Assembly: GCA_949152475.1 (NCBI GenBank)
Contig: OX424563.1
Coordinates: forward strand, 37,644,120-37,708,119
Reading direction: 5' to 3'
DNA: 64,000 nucleotides
DNA from: Terebella lapidaria
Lineage: Eukaryota > Annelida > Polychaeta > Terebellida > Terebellidae
Both the position numbers and the translations under genes were made by a program. The notes beneath the pieces were generated by a model that did no database searches, was not told the DNA's origin, and saw nothing but the letters and a program-made list of their open reading frames with translations. Shown one piece after another: positions 26,301 through 38,664 of this stretch (its first letter is position 1; every line of letters starts with the position of its first letter).

Positions 26301-29300
26301 TGTGCTATATGATTTACCCATGACAGATCCACTGGTGTGTTATTTACTCGAGGCTGATCCAAGTGTACGCTATATGATTTACCCATGACAGATCCACTGG
26401 TGTGTTATTTACTCGAGGCTGATCCAAGTGTATGCTATATGATTTACCCATAACATATCCACTGGTGTGTTATTTACTCGGGGCTGATCCAAGTGTATGC
26501 TATATAATTTACCCATGACAGATCCACTGGTGTATTATTTACTCGAGGCTGATCCAAGTGTATGCTATATGATTTACCCATGACAGATCCACTGGTGTGT
26601 TAATTACTCGAGGCTGATCCAAGTGTATGCTATTTGATTTACCCATGACAGATCCACTGGTGTGTTATTCACTCGAGGCTGATCCAAATGTGTGCTATAT
26701 GATTTACCCATGACAGATCCACTGGTGTGTTATTTACTCGAGGCTGATCCAAGTGTATCCTATATGATTTACCCATGACAGATCCACTGGTGTGTTATTT
26801 ACTCGAGGCTGATCCAAGTGTATGCTATATGATTTACCCATAACATATCCACTGGTGTGTTGTTTACTCGGGGCTGATCCAAGTGTATGCTATATAATTT
26901 ACCCATGACAGATCCACTGGTGTGTTATTTACTCGAGGCTGATCCAAGTGTATGCTATATGATTTACCCATGACAGATCCACTGGTGTGTTATTTACTCG
27001 AGGCTGATCCAAGTGTATGCTATATGATTTACCCATGACAGATCCACTGGTGTGTTATTTACTCGAGGCTGATCAAAGTGTATGCTATAATTTACCCATG
27101 ACAGATCCACTGGTGTGTTATTTACTTGAGGCTGATCCAAGAATAAGCTATATGATTTACCCATGACAGATCCACTGGTGTGTTATTTACTCGAGGCTGA
27201 TCCAAGTGTATGCTATATGATTTACCCATGACAGATCCACTGGTGTGTTATTTAGTCGAGGCTGATCCAAGTGTATGCTATATGATTTACCCATGACAGA
27301 TCCACTGGTGTGTTATTTACCCGAGGCTGATCCAAGTGTATGCTATATGATTTACCCATCACAGATCCACTGGTGTGTTATTTACTCGAGGCTGATCCAA
27401 GTGTATGCTATATGATTTACCCATGACAGATCCACTGGTGTGTTATTTTCTCGAGGCTGATCCAAGTGTATGCTATATGATTTACCCATGACAGATCCAC
27501 TGGTGTGTTATTTACTTGAGTCTGATCAAAGTGTATGCTATATGATTTACCCATGACAGATTCACAGGTGTGTTATTTACTTGAGGCTGATCCAAGTGCA
27601 TGCTATATGATTTACCCATGACAGATCCACTGGTGTGTTATTTACTCGAGGCTGATCCAAGTGTATGCTATATGATTTACCCATGACAGATCCACTGGTG
27701 TGTTATTTACTCGAGGCTGATCCAGGTGTATGCTATTTGATTTACCCACGACATATCCACTGGCGTGTTATTTACTTGAGGCTGATCCAAGTGTATACTA
27801 TATGATTTACCCATGACAGATCCACTGGTGTGTTATTTACTCGGGGCTGATCCAAGTGTATGCTATATGATTTACCCATGACAGATCCACTGGTGTGTTA
27901 TTTACTCGAGGCTGATCCAAGTGTATGCTATATGATTTACCCATGACAGATCCACTGGCTTGTTATTTACTGGAGTCTGATCAAAGTGTATGCTATATGA
28001 TTTACCCATGACAGATCCACTGGTGTGTTATTTACCTGAGGCTGATCCAAGTGTATGCTATATGATTTACCCATGACAGATCCACTGGTGTGTTATTTCC
28101 TCGAGGCTGATCCAAGTGTATGCAGTATGATTTACCCATGACAGATCCACTGGTGTGTTATTTACTCGAGGCTGATCCAAGTGTATGCTATATGATTTAC
28201 CCATGACAGATCCACTGGTGTGTTATTTACTCGAGGCTGATCCACGTGTATGCTATATGATTTACCCATGACAGATCCACTGGTGTGTTATTTACTCGAG
28301 GCTGATCCAAGTGTATGCTATATGATTTACCCATGACAGATCCACTGGTGTGTTATTTACTTGAGGCTGATCCAAGAATAAGCTATATGATTTACCCATG
28401 ACAGATCCATTGCGGGTTATTTACTCGAGGCTGATCCAAGTGTATGCTATATGATTTACCCATGACAGATCCACTGGTGTGTTATTTACTCGAGGCTGAT
28501 CCAAGTGTATGCTATATGATTTACCCATGACAGATCCACTGGTGTGTTATTTACTCGAGGCTGATCCAAGTGTATGCTATATGGTTTACCCATGACAGAT
28601 CCACTGGTGTGTTATTTACGCGAGGCTGATCCAAATGTATGCTATATGATTTCCCCATGACAGATCCACTGGTGTGTTATTTACTCGAGGCTGATCCAAG
28701 TGTATGCTATATGATCTACCCATGACAGATCCACTGGTGTGTTATTTACTCGAGGCTGATCCAAATGTGTGCTATATGATTTACCCATGACAGATCCACT
28801 GGTGTGTTATTTACTCGAGGCTGATCCAAATGAATGCTATATGATTTACCCATGACAGATCCACTGGTGTGTTATTTACTCGAGGCTGATCCAAGTGTAT
28901 GCTTTATGATTTACCCTTGACAGATCCACTGGTGTGTTATTTACTCGAGGCTGATCCAAGTGTATGCTATATGATTTACCCATGACAGATCCACTGGTGT
29001 GTTATTTACTAGAGGCTGATCCAAATGTATGCTAAATGATTTACCCATGACAGATCCACTGGTGTGTTATTTACTCGAGGCTGATCCAAGTGTATGATAT
29101 ATGATTTACCCATGACAGATCCACTGGTGTGTTATTTACTCGAGGCTGATCCAAATGTATGCTATATGATTTACCCATGGCAGATCCACTGGTGTGTTAT
29201 TTACTTGAGGCTGATCCAAGTGTATGCTGTATGATTTACCCATGACAGATCCACTGGTGTGTTATTTACTCGAGGCTGATCCAAGTGTATGCAATATGAT

Positions 29301-32300
29301 TTACCCATGCCAGATCCACCGGTGTGTTATTTACTCGAGGCTGATCCAAGTGTATGCTATATGACTTACCCTTGAGAGATCCACTGGTGATTTATTTACT
29401 CGAGGCTGATCCAAGTGTATGCTATATGATTTACCCATGACAGATCCACTGGTGTGTTATTTACTCGAGGCTGATCCAAGTGTATGCTATATGATTTACC
29501 CATGACAGATCCACTGGTGTGTTATTTACTTGAGGCTGATCCAAGAATAAGCTATATGATTTACCCATGACAGATCCACTGGTGTGTTATTTACTCGAGG
29601 GTGATCCAAGTGTATGCTATTTGATTTACCCATGACAGATCCACTGGTGTGTTATTTACTCGAGGCTGATAGAAGTGTATGCTACTTGATTTCCTCATGA
29701 CAGATCCACTGGTGTGTTATTTACTCGAGGCTGATCCAAGTGTATGCTATATGATTTACCTATGACAGATCCACCGGTGTGTTATTTACTCGAGGCTGAT
29801 CCAAGTGTATGCTATATCATTTACCCATGACAGATCCACTGGTGTGTTATTTACTCGAGGCTGATAGAAGTGTATGCTACTTGATTTACCCATGACAGAT
29901 CCACTGGTGTGTTATTTACTCGAGGCTGATCCAAGTGTATGCTATATGATTTACCCATGACAGATCCACCGGTGTGTTATTTACTCGAGGCTGATCCAAG
30001 TGTATGCTATATCATTTACCCATGACAGATCCACTGGTGTGTTATTTACTCACGGCTGATCCAAATGTATGCTATATGATTTACACATGACAGATCCACC
30101 GGTGTGTTATTTACTCGAGGCTGATCCAAGTGTATGCTATATGACTTGCCCATGACAGATCCACTGGTGTGTTATTTACTCGAGGCTGATCCAAGTGTAT
30201 GCTATATGATTTACCCATGACAGATCCACTGGTGTGTTATTTACTCGAGGCTGATCCAAATGTATGCTATATGATTTACGCATGACAGATCCACTGGTGT
30301 TATTTACTCGAGGCTGATCCAAGTGTATGCTATATGATTTACCCATGACAGATCCACTGGTGTGTTATTTACTCGAGGCTGATCCAAGTGTATGCTATAT
30401 GATTTACCCATGACAGATCCACTGGTGTGTTATTTACTAGAGGCTGATCCAAATGTATGCTAAATGATTTACCCATGACAGATCCACTGGTGTGTTATTT
30501 ACTCGAGGCTGATCCAAGTGTATGATATATGATTTACCCATGACAGATCCACTGGTGTGTTATTTACTCGAGGCTGATCCAAATGTATGCTATATGATTT
30601 ACCCATGGCAGATCCACTGGTGTGTTATTTACTCGAGGCTGATCCAAGTGTATGCTGTATGATTTACCCATGACAGATCCACTGGTGTGTTATTTACTCG
30701 AGGCTGATCCAAGTGTATGCAATATGATTTACCCATGCCAGATCCACCGGTGTGTTATTTACTTGAGGCTGATCCAAGTGTATGCTATATGACTTACCCT
30801 TGAGAGATCCACTGGTGATTTATTTACTCGAGGCTGATCCAAGTGTATGCTATATGATTTACCCATGACAGATCCACTGGTGTGTTATTTACTCGAGGCT
30901 GATCCAAGTGTATGCTATATGATTTACCCATGACAGATCCACTGGTGTGTTATTTACTTGAGGCTGATCCAAGAATAAGCTATATGATTTACCCATGACA
31001 GATCCACTGGTGTGTTATTTACTCGAGGGTGATCCAAGTGTATGCTATTTGATTTACCCATGACAGATCCACTGGTGTGTTATTTACTCGAGGCTGATAG
31101 AAGTGTATGCTACTTGATTTACCCATGACAGATCCACTGGTGTGTTATTTACTCGAGGCTGATCCAAGTGTATGCTATATGATTTACCCATGACAGATCC
31201 ACCGGTGTGTTATTTACTCGAGGCTGATCCAAGTGTATGCTATATCATTTACCCATGACAGATCCACTGGTGTGTTATTTACTCGAGGCTGATAGAAGTG
31301 TATGCTACTTGATTTACCCATGACAGATCCACTGGTGTGTTATTTACTCGAGGCTGATCCAAGTGTATGCTATATGATTTACCCATGACAGATCCACCGG
31401 TGTGTTATTTACTCGAGGCTGATCCAAGTGTATGCTATATCATTTACCCATGACAGATCCACTGGTGTGTTATTTACTCACGGCTGATCCAAATGTATGC
31501 TATATGATTTACACATGACAGATCCACCGGTGTGTTATTTACTCGAGGCTGATCCAAGTGTATGCTATATGACTTACCCATGACAGATCCACTGGTGTGT
31601 TATTTACTCGAGGCTGATCCATGTGTATGCTATATGATTTACCCATGACAGATCCACTGGTGTGTTATTTACTCGAGGCTGATCCAAATGTATGCTATAT
31701 GATTTACACATGACAGATCCACTGGTGTTATTTACTCGAGGCTGATCCAAGTGTATGCTATATGATTTACCCATGACAGATCCACTGGTGTGTTATTTAC
31801 TCGAGGCTGATCCAAGTGTATGCTATATGATTTACCCATGACAGATCCACTGGTGTGTTATTTACTCGAGGCTGATCCAAATGTATGCTATATGATTTAC
31901 CCATGACAGATCCACTGGTGTGTTATTTACTCGAGGCTGATCCAAATGTTTGCTATATGATTTACCCATGACAGATCCACTGGTGTGTTATTTACTCGAG
32001 GCTGATCCAAGTGTATGCTATATGATTTACCCATGACAGATCCACTGGTGTGTTATTTACTCGAGGCTGATCCAAGTGTATGCTATATGATTTACCCATG
32101 ACAGATCCACTGGTGTGTTATTTACTCGACGCTGATCCAAGTGTATGCTATATGATTTACCCATGACAGATCCACTGGTGTGTTATTTACTCGAGGCTGA
32201 TCGAAGTGTTTGCTATATGATTTACCCATGACAGATCCACTGGTGTGTTATTTACTCGAGGCTGATCCAAGTGTATGCTATATGATTTACCCATGACAGA

Positions 32301-35300
32301 TCCACTGGTGTGTTATTTACTCGAGGCTGATCCAAGTGTATGCTATATGATTTACCCATGACAGATCCACTGGGGTGTTATTTACTCGAGGCTGATCCAA
32401 GTGTATGCTATATGATTTACCCATGACAGATCCACTGGTGTGTTATTTACTCGAGGCTGATCCAAATGTATGCTATATGATTTACCCATGACAGATCCAC
32501 TGGTGTGTTATTTACTCGAGGCTGATCCAAGTGTATGCTATATGATTTACCCATGACAGATCCACTGGTGTGTTATTTACTCGAGGCTGATCCAAATGTG
32601 AGCTATATGATTTACCCATGACAGATCCACTGGTGTGTTATTTACTCGAGGCTGGTCCAAATGTGAGCTATATGATTTACCCATGACAGATCCACTGGTG
32701 TGTTATTTACTCGAGGCTGATCCAAGTGTATGCTATATGATTTAAACATGACAGATCCACTGGTGTGTTATTTACTCGAGGTTGATCCAAATGTATGCTA
32801 TATGATTTACCCATGACAGATCCACTGGTGTGTTATTTACTCGAGGCTGATCCAAGTGTATCCTATATGATTTACCCATGACAGATCCACTGGTGTGTTA
32901 TTTACTCGAGGCTGATCCAAGTGTATGCTATATGATTTACCCATGACAGATCCACTGGCGTGTTATTTACTCGAGGCTGATTCAAGTGTATGCTATATGA
33001 TTTACCCATGACAGATCCACTGGCGTGTTATTTACTTGGGTCTGATCCAAGTGTATGCTATATGATTTACCCATGACAGATCCACTGGTGTGTTATTTAC
33101 TCGAGGCTCATCCAAGTGTATGCTATTTGATTTACCCATGACAGATCCACTGGTGTGTTATTTACTCGAGGCTCATCCAAGTGTATGCTATATCATTTAC
33201 CCATGACAGATCCACTGGTGTGTTATTTACTCGAGGCTGATCCAAGTGTATGCTATGTGATTTACCCATGACAGATCCACTGGTGTGTTATTTACTCGAG
33301 GCTGATCCAAGTGTATGCTATTTGATTTACCCATGACAGATCCACTGGTGTGTTATTTACTCGAGGCTGATCCAAGTGTATGCTATTTGATTTACCCATG
33401 ACAGATCCACTGGTGTGTTATTTACTCGAGGCTTATCCAAGTGTATGCTATATGATATACCCATGACAGATCCACTGGTGTGTTATTTACTCGAGGCTGA
33501 TCAAAGTGTATGCTATATGATGTACCCATGACAGATCCACTGGTGTGTTATTTACTCGAGGCTGATCCAAGTGTATGCTATATGTTTTACCCATGACAGA
33601 TCCACTGGTGTGTTATTTACTCGAGGCTGATCCAAGTGTATGCTATATGATTTACCCATGACAGATCCACTGGTGTGTTATTTACTTGAGGCTGATCCAA
33701 GTGTATGCTATATGATTTACCCATGACAGATCCACTGGTGTGTTATTTACTCGAGGCTGATCCAAGTGTATGCTGTATGATTTACCCACGACAGATCCAC
33801 TGGTGTGTTATTTACTCGAGGCTGATCCAAGTGTATGCTATATGATTTACCCATGACATATCCACTGGTGTGTTATTTACTCGAGGCTGATCCAAGTGTA
33901 TGCTATATGATTTACCCATGACAGATCCACTGGCATGTTATTTACTCGAGGCTGATCCAAGTGTATGCTATATGATTTACAAAAGACAGATCCACTGGTG
34001 TGTTATTTACTCGAGGCTGATCCAAGTGTATGCTATATGATTTACCCATGACAGATCCACTGGTGTGTTATTTACTCGGGGCTGATCCAAGTGTATGCTA
34101 TATAATTTACCCATGACAGATCCACTGGTGTGTTATTTACTCGAGGCTGATCCAAGTGTATGCTATATGATTTACCCATGACAGATCCACTGGTGTGTTA
34201 TTTACTCGAGGCTGATAAAAGTGTATGCTATGATTTGCCCATGACAGATCCACTGGTGTGTTATTTACTCGAGGCTGATCCAAGTGTATGCTGTATGATT
34301 TACCCATGACAGATCCACTGGCGTGTTATTTACTCGAGGCTGATCCAAGTGTATGCTATATGATTTACCCATGACAGATCCACTGGTGTGTTATTTACTC
34401 GAGGCTGATCCAAGTGTATGCTATATGATTTACCCATGACAGATCCACTGGTGTGTTATTTACTCGAGGCTGATCCAAGTGTATGCTATATGCTTTACCC
34501 ATGACAGATCCACTGGTGTGTTATTTACTCGAGGCTGATCCAAGTGTATGCTATATGATTTACCCATGACAGATCCACTGGTGTGTTATTTACTCGAGGC
34601 TGATCCAAGTGTATGCTATATGCTTTACCCATGACAGATCCACTGGTGTGTTATTTACTCGAGGCTGATCCAAGTGTATGCTGTAGGATTTACCCATGAC
34701 AGATCCACTGGTGTGTTATTTACTCGAGGCTGATCCAAATGTATGCTATATGATTTACCCATGACAGATCCACTGGTGTGTTATTTACTCGAGGCTGATC
34801 CAAGTGTATGCTATATGTTTTACCCATGACAGATCCACTGGTGTGTTATTTACTCGAGGCTGATCCAAGTGTATGCTATATGATTTACCCATGACAGATC
34901 CACTGGTGTGTTATTTACTTGAGGCTGATCCAAGTGTATGCTATATGATTTACCCATGACAGATCCACTGGTGTGTTATTTACTCGAGGCTGATCCAAGT
35001 GTATGCTGTATGATTTACCCACGACAGATCCACTGGTGTGTTATTTACTCGAGGCTGATCCAAGTGTATGCTATATGATTTACCCATGACAGATCCACTG
35101 GCGTGTTATCTACTTGAGTCTGATCAAAATGTATGCTATATGATTTACCCATGACAGATCCACTGGTGTGTTATTTACTCGAGGCTGATCCAAGTGTATG
35201 CTATATGATTTACCCATGACAGATTCACTGGTGTGTTATTTACTCGAGGCTGATCCAAGTGTATGCTATATGATTTACCCATGACAGATTCACTGGTGTG

Positions 35301-35315
35301 TTATTTACTCGAGGC
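23347..35315. repeat. 65-bp satellite array, right block
   Basis: The same satellite as 1-15350, in the same orientation, about 184 monomers. The first 1.45 kb (23348 to about 24794) is a near copy of 13745-15190 at an offset of 9604, including rare variants such as TGTTATCTAT, GTATATTATG and GATCCACGTG. Further in, markers recur at 3896 bp (CTTGAGAG at 25475 and 29371; ATGATCTACC at 24815 and 28711) and at 1428 bp (CTTGAGAG at 29371 and 30799; GCTATATCAT at 29811 and 31239). The array ends inside a monomer at about 35315 (CTCGAGGC), followed by unrelated sequence. Confidence 0.98.
29000..31740. repeat. Tandem 1428-bp higher-order repeat in the right satellite block
   Basis: Two successive units share ordered private variants 1428 bp apart (21 monomers of 65 plus one of 63). 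They include the GAATAAGC monomer at 29545 and 30973, GCTATATCAT at 29811/31239 and 30006/31434, and the CTTGAGAG monomer. The first unit also overlaps the 3896-bp repeat, so units of different sizes are nested. Edges are approximate. Confidence 0.8.
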
Positions 35316-36142
35316 GGAACCAAAAATAGTCAGTTGGTAGAGTGGATGCAAACGAAATATGATGATGTACACACAAACGCATTTATGACGTCTGCATAAA
35401 CGAACTGGTTCCCGAATTTGTTGAAAATCGATTTCCATCAAGAGATGAAATGATGCCAATAATGTCGCTAATAGACAAATTCCTGAGACAAAAAACAAGC
35501 GAAGAAGGAAGCTTCGCACTGCGCATGCGCCGATCGGTTTTGGCGGGCGTTCAAGCGACTGGTCACAGTCTGGCACTCATTATATGTTTCTTTATCAGAC
35601 ATCCCATTATCATTCATGTTTTTAAGTTTGGAACGCCTAGCAGTGAACTGCGGGACTAATTGTACAACAAGAACACCGAAAGCTACCAATTACGTCTTAC
35701 GATATAACCCGGTAATCGTAAAACAGAGGGTTATTCCGCTTCAAAAAGTTTCTGGCTTGTTTATCGTAAATTATCTAATATATAACATCAAATCAACTCG
35801 CATGATAGGTTTCTGCTGTACAGGATGTATCGTTATTAGATTGAGAAGCGTATGGTCGTTTCATTCAACACTGATTTTCATCGTGATCACGGTAACGCGA
35901 AAGCCGACTTTTGGTGTGATTACCGTAACGTCAAAAATCACCATAAACGAATGATAGCCGTCAGACGGGATGATAATGTGGTGGTAAATGTTTTTCATAA
36001 ATAGAAAGCCAACCAACTATCACAAATGCAGCAATAATCGTCAAAACATTGTGTATTACATACATCTATACCAATAACATGGCATATTGAAATTATGTAC
36101 GTCGTGATTACATATACATGTAATATTTTTTATTGGGAAATT
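35316..36142. other. Unassigned sequence right of the 65-bp satellite, with scattered GGTAATC/GATTACC motifs
   Basis: No convincing gene. Just after the junction, AGTCAGTTGGTAGAGTGG (near 35329) resembles a tRNA D-arm/A box, but no matching B box is clear. GGTAATC, GATTACC and GGTAACG strings occur near 35711, 35890 and 35918, and again at 36490, 36525 and 36543, in both orientations. Open frames of 69-112 codons are scattered on both strands and have no recognisable domain. Confidence 0.5.
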
Positions 36143-36245
36143 ACGGAGCCTCAGTTGCTCAACTGGCAGAGCGGCCACCCTGTAAGCGGATACTAAGTGA
36201 TTAGAGTACCGGTATGGTCAACCCATTTTTCACTGAATTTTTTTT
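36143..36245 (+). repeat. tRNA-like fragment, possible SINE head
   Basis: The stretch contains TTGCTCAACTGGCAGAGCGG, close to the D-arm/A-box of a tRNA (compare TAGCTCAGTTGGTAGAGCGG). An anticodon-arm-like CCTGTAAGCGG follows, then a weak B-box-like GGTCAACCC about 70 bp from the start. T-rich sequence follows. This suggests a degenerate tRNA-derived SINE or a tRNA pseudogene rather than a working tRNA: the arms do not pair cleanly and no acceptor stem is obvious. Confidence 0.4.
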
Positions 36246-36565
36246 CCATCTAGAACAAGATGGCTTGTGGAAAAGAGCCGTTCACTTCTAACTCATTACT
36301 GATATCTGGACTAGTCAGCTGCCTCGTATAAAAGACAATTCTAGATCACATCTTATTATTATATTCAGTTATTATTATATTACATTTGCCACATTTTGAG
36401 TTATTATCATTTGCTAAGCGTCTACAATACACGAACCCGCTCACGGGTACAAGTTATTTGTACTTGTCATGCAGGTTTCTCTACACGTGCGGTAATCAGT
36501 TCCGTGTAGTCATTTTCACATATACTGTAATCATCAGTACATGTTACCGTAATCAATTAAAAAAA
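36246..36565. other. Intergenic, nothing recognised
   Basis: A/T-rich sequence before the pearl-like element. It holds short inverted strings (ACCCGCTCACGGGT near 36436; AAGTTATTTGTACTT) and three GGTAATC-type motifs, but no gene or named repeat that I can support. Confidence 0.5.
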
Positions 36566-36610
36566 TTAGCCCAAGGGCTAAGAAAGGTTACCGGACAATA
36601 TACATTTTAG

Positions 36611-36857
36611 ATATTAGCCTTTCGTCCACTGACCTTGAAAATAAAGTCACTGATAAATTCAAGGTCATGAAATTTTCAACAAATATATCACTTCTAGTAT
36701 GTCCACAATAAATTCCTAAGCTGTAAAGTCGATAATAAGTGAGACATTAGCCATTCTGTGATGTGACCTTGAAAATGAGGTCAAAGTTCAAGTTCAAGGT
36801 TATGAAAATATTCAGTATATATCATTCCTCTATATTCGCAATTGATTCCTATGCTGT
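36611..36857. repeat. Core tandem repeats of the pearl-like element, left part
   Basis: Two diverged copies of the 134-bp unit start at the GATATTAGCC/GACATTAGCC positions (36610, 36743). Each carries TGACCTTGAAAAT followed by AAGGTCA-type strings. They are more diverged than the right-hand units, and the second is interrupted at GCTGTAAA by the repeat at 36856-37365. Confidence 0.75.
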
Positions 36858-37365
36858 AAATGTAAGTATCAATCTATTACCACCAATACAATCAGATTTT
36901 GATGATGCCAATAAGAAAAGTAAAATACTACATTTTGCAATAGAAACAAACAAAGCCCGACCAAATAGTTTATCCAAAGACACACTGGCGTCTTCAGGGG
37001 CAGACAATGTGTTAAATGTAGTTGTTTCTACTGTACACCAGATGGAATTAGTATACAACTGCCCAACAACCTATGAAAATAATTTAGAAATCCGAATCTA
37101 ACCCTATGGAATAGATACATGACAAGTACAAAAGTACCCAATCACAAGCCCGAAGGCTACTGAGTTGATGGTATCCTCGGGGACAGATTTAACGTCCGCC
37201 AGCAGTGACACCGACTCAGTGGTACAAATGTAAGTATCAATCTATTACCACCAATACAATCAAATTTTGATGATGCCAATAAGAAAGGTAAAATACAACA
37301 TTTTGCAATAGAAACAAAGCCAGACCAAATAGTCACACTGGCGTCATCAGGGGCAGATGTAAAGA
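36856..37365. repeat. Dispersed repeat 'R' nested in the pearl-like core, with a partial direct duplicate
   Basis: This insert splits a 134-bp core unit between GCTGTAAA and GATAATAAGCG. A longer copy (36856 to about 37145) starts TGTAAGTATCAATCTATTA and passes through GATGATGCCAATAAGAAA and GGCAGACAATGTG. A truncated direct copy (37224 to about 37358) follows at an offset of 368 bp. An inverted copy lies at 42770-43045. The longer copy is followed by a small hairpin AGCCCGAAGGCT near 37147, so it may be a short transposon end. Function unknown. Confidence 0.7.
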
Positions 37366-38215
37366 TGATAATAAGCGACATATTACCCATTTTGTTCTCT
37401 GACCTTGAAAATGAGATCAAAGGTCAAATTCTAGATCACCAAAATATTCAGCATACATCATTTCCTATATGTTCACTATGGACCCCTAAGCTGTAAATTT
37501 GATAATAAGCGAGATATAAGCCATTTTGTATTCTGACCTTGAAAATAAAATGACTAACCTTGAAATTTAGGTCAAGGGTCAAATTCAAGGTCACTAGAAT
37601 ATTCAGCATATATCATTTCCTATATGTTCACAATTGATTCCTAAGCTGCAAAGTCGCTAATAAGCGAGATATTAGCCATTTTGTCCCGTGACCTTGAAAA
37701 TGAGGTCAAAGGTCAAATTCAAGGTCACGAGAATATTCAGCATATATCATTTCCTTTATGATCACAATTGATTCCTAAGCCGTAAAGTCGATAATAAGCG
37801 AGATATTAGCTATTTTGTCCTGTGACCTTGGAAATGAGGTCAAAGGTCAAATTCAAGGTCACGATAATATTCAGCATATATCATTTCCTATATGTTCACA
37901 ATTGATTCCTAAGCCGTAAAGTCGATAATAAGCAAGATATTAGCAATTTTGTGCTATGACCTTGAAAATAAGGTCAAAGGTCAAATTTGAGGTCATCAGA
38001 ATATTCAGCGTATATCCTTTCCTGTATGTCCATATTTGATTTCTAAGCTGTAAAGTCGATAATAAGCGAGATATTAGCCATTTTGTTCTTTGACCTTGAA
38101 ACTGAGGTCAGAGGTCAAACTCAAGGTCACGAGAATATTCAGCATATATCATTTCCTATATGTCCACAATTGATTCCTAGTCTCTAATCTCAATATTAAG
38201 TGAGATATAAGGCAT
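37366..38215. repeat. Core tandem repeats (134 bp) with AGGTCA direct repeats
   Basis: Six units lie here, most at 134-bp spacing. Perfect AGGTCAAAGGTCA strings lie at 37703, 37837 and 37971, with a variant AGGTCAGAGGTCA at 38105. Each unit reads TGACCTTGAAAATGAGGTCA, AAGGTCAAATTCAAGGTCA, an AT-rich ATATTCAGCATATATCATTT stretch and a conserved CTAAGCTGTAAAGTCGATAA. AGGTCA-A-AGGTCA is the DR1 form bound by many nuclear receptors, and TCAAGGTCA is the extended half-site of the ERR/SF-1 type. That is known of those motifs; binding here is untested. Confidence 0.85.
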
Positions 38216-38566
38216 AATGTGTCCCATTATAAAGCATAGGAAAATTTAACATGGGAAAGTCCCATTTGGGCCAAGTTTGGCCCAAAATGGCCCACTTCAA
38301 GCGATTCAAGCGCAACGAAACTTATACACATCACAGGAGTACATATGAGGAGTGTTGTGTATTAAAAAGAAAAAAAAGTTACTGAACAGTTTTTGAGAAA
38401 ATGGCCGCCAAAGTCCAAAATCAGGCATTTTTCGTCGAAAACGGCCGCCATTTTGAAAAAAATGCGAAAATCGAAAAACAAAAAAAAACCTATCCTTGAA
38501 ATATTTTTAGGTATTTTTGTGCAAAATTTCAGAAAGATTCGATCATATACTTTAAAGATAAAAATG

Positions 38567-38622
38567 TGAACGGACGACGGACGGACGGACGGACGGACGG
38601 ACGACGGACGACGGACGCAACG
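38567..38622. repeat. (ACGG)n microsatellite near the end of the pearl-like element
   Basis: A run of ACGG/GACGG units (GAACGGACGACGGACGG and onward) ends at GACGCAACGCCATGCC. An ACGG-type microsatellite downstream of the tandem core is a diagnostic part of bivalve pearl elements as I recall them, and supports the element call and the mollusc guess. Confidence 0.9.
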
Positions 38623-38664
38623 CCATGCCAATAGGTTATCGGACCATAGGTCCGGTAACCTAAA

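Larger units (their letters stand above)
36566..38664. mobile_element. Non-autonomous 'pearl'/Helentron-like element (about 2.1 kb)
   Basis: The ends carry matching inverted strings, AGGTTACCGGAC at 36585-36596 and GTCCGGTAACCT at 38650-38661. Each lies by a small hairpin: TTAGCCCAAGGGCTAA at 36566-36581 on the left, GGACCATAGGTCC at 38641-38653 on the right. Between them are about eight tandem units of about 134 bp, a region with CCCAT/ATGGG inverted strings, an A-rich stretch and an ACGG microsatellite. This order matches what I recall of bivalve pearl elements (CvA-type), related to Helentrons with internal minisatellites. There is no transposase or Rep/helicase frame, so it is non-autonomous. 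The family assignment is from memory. Confidence 0.65.

Noticed and set aside
36143-36245. Functional tRNA gene
   Set aside because: The D-arm is tRNA-like but the acceptor stem and B box do not fit. Kept only as a tRNA-like or SINE fragment.
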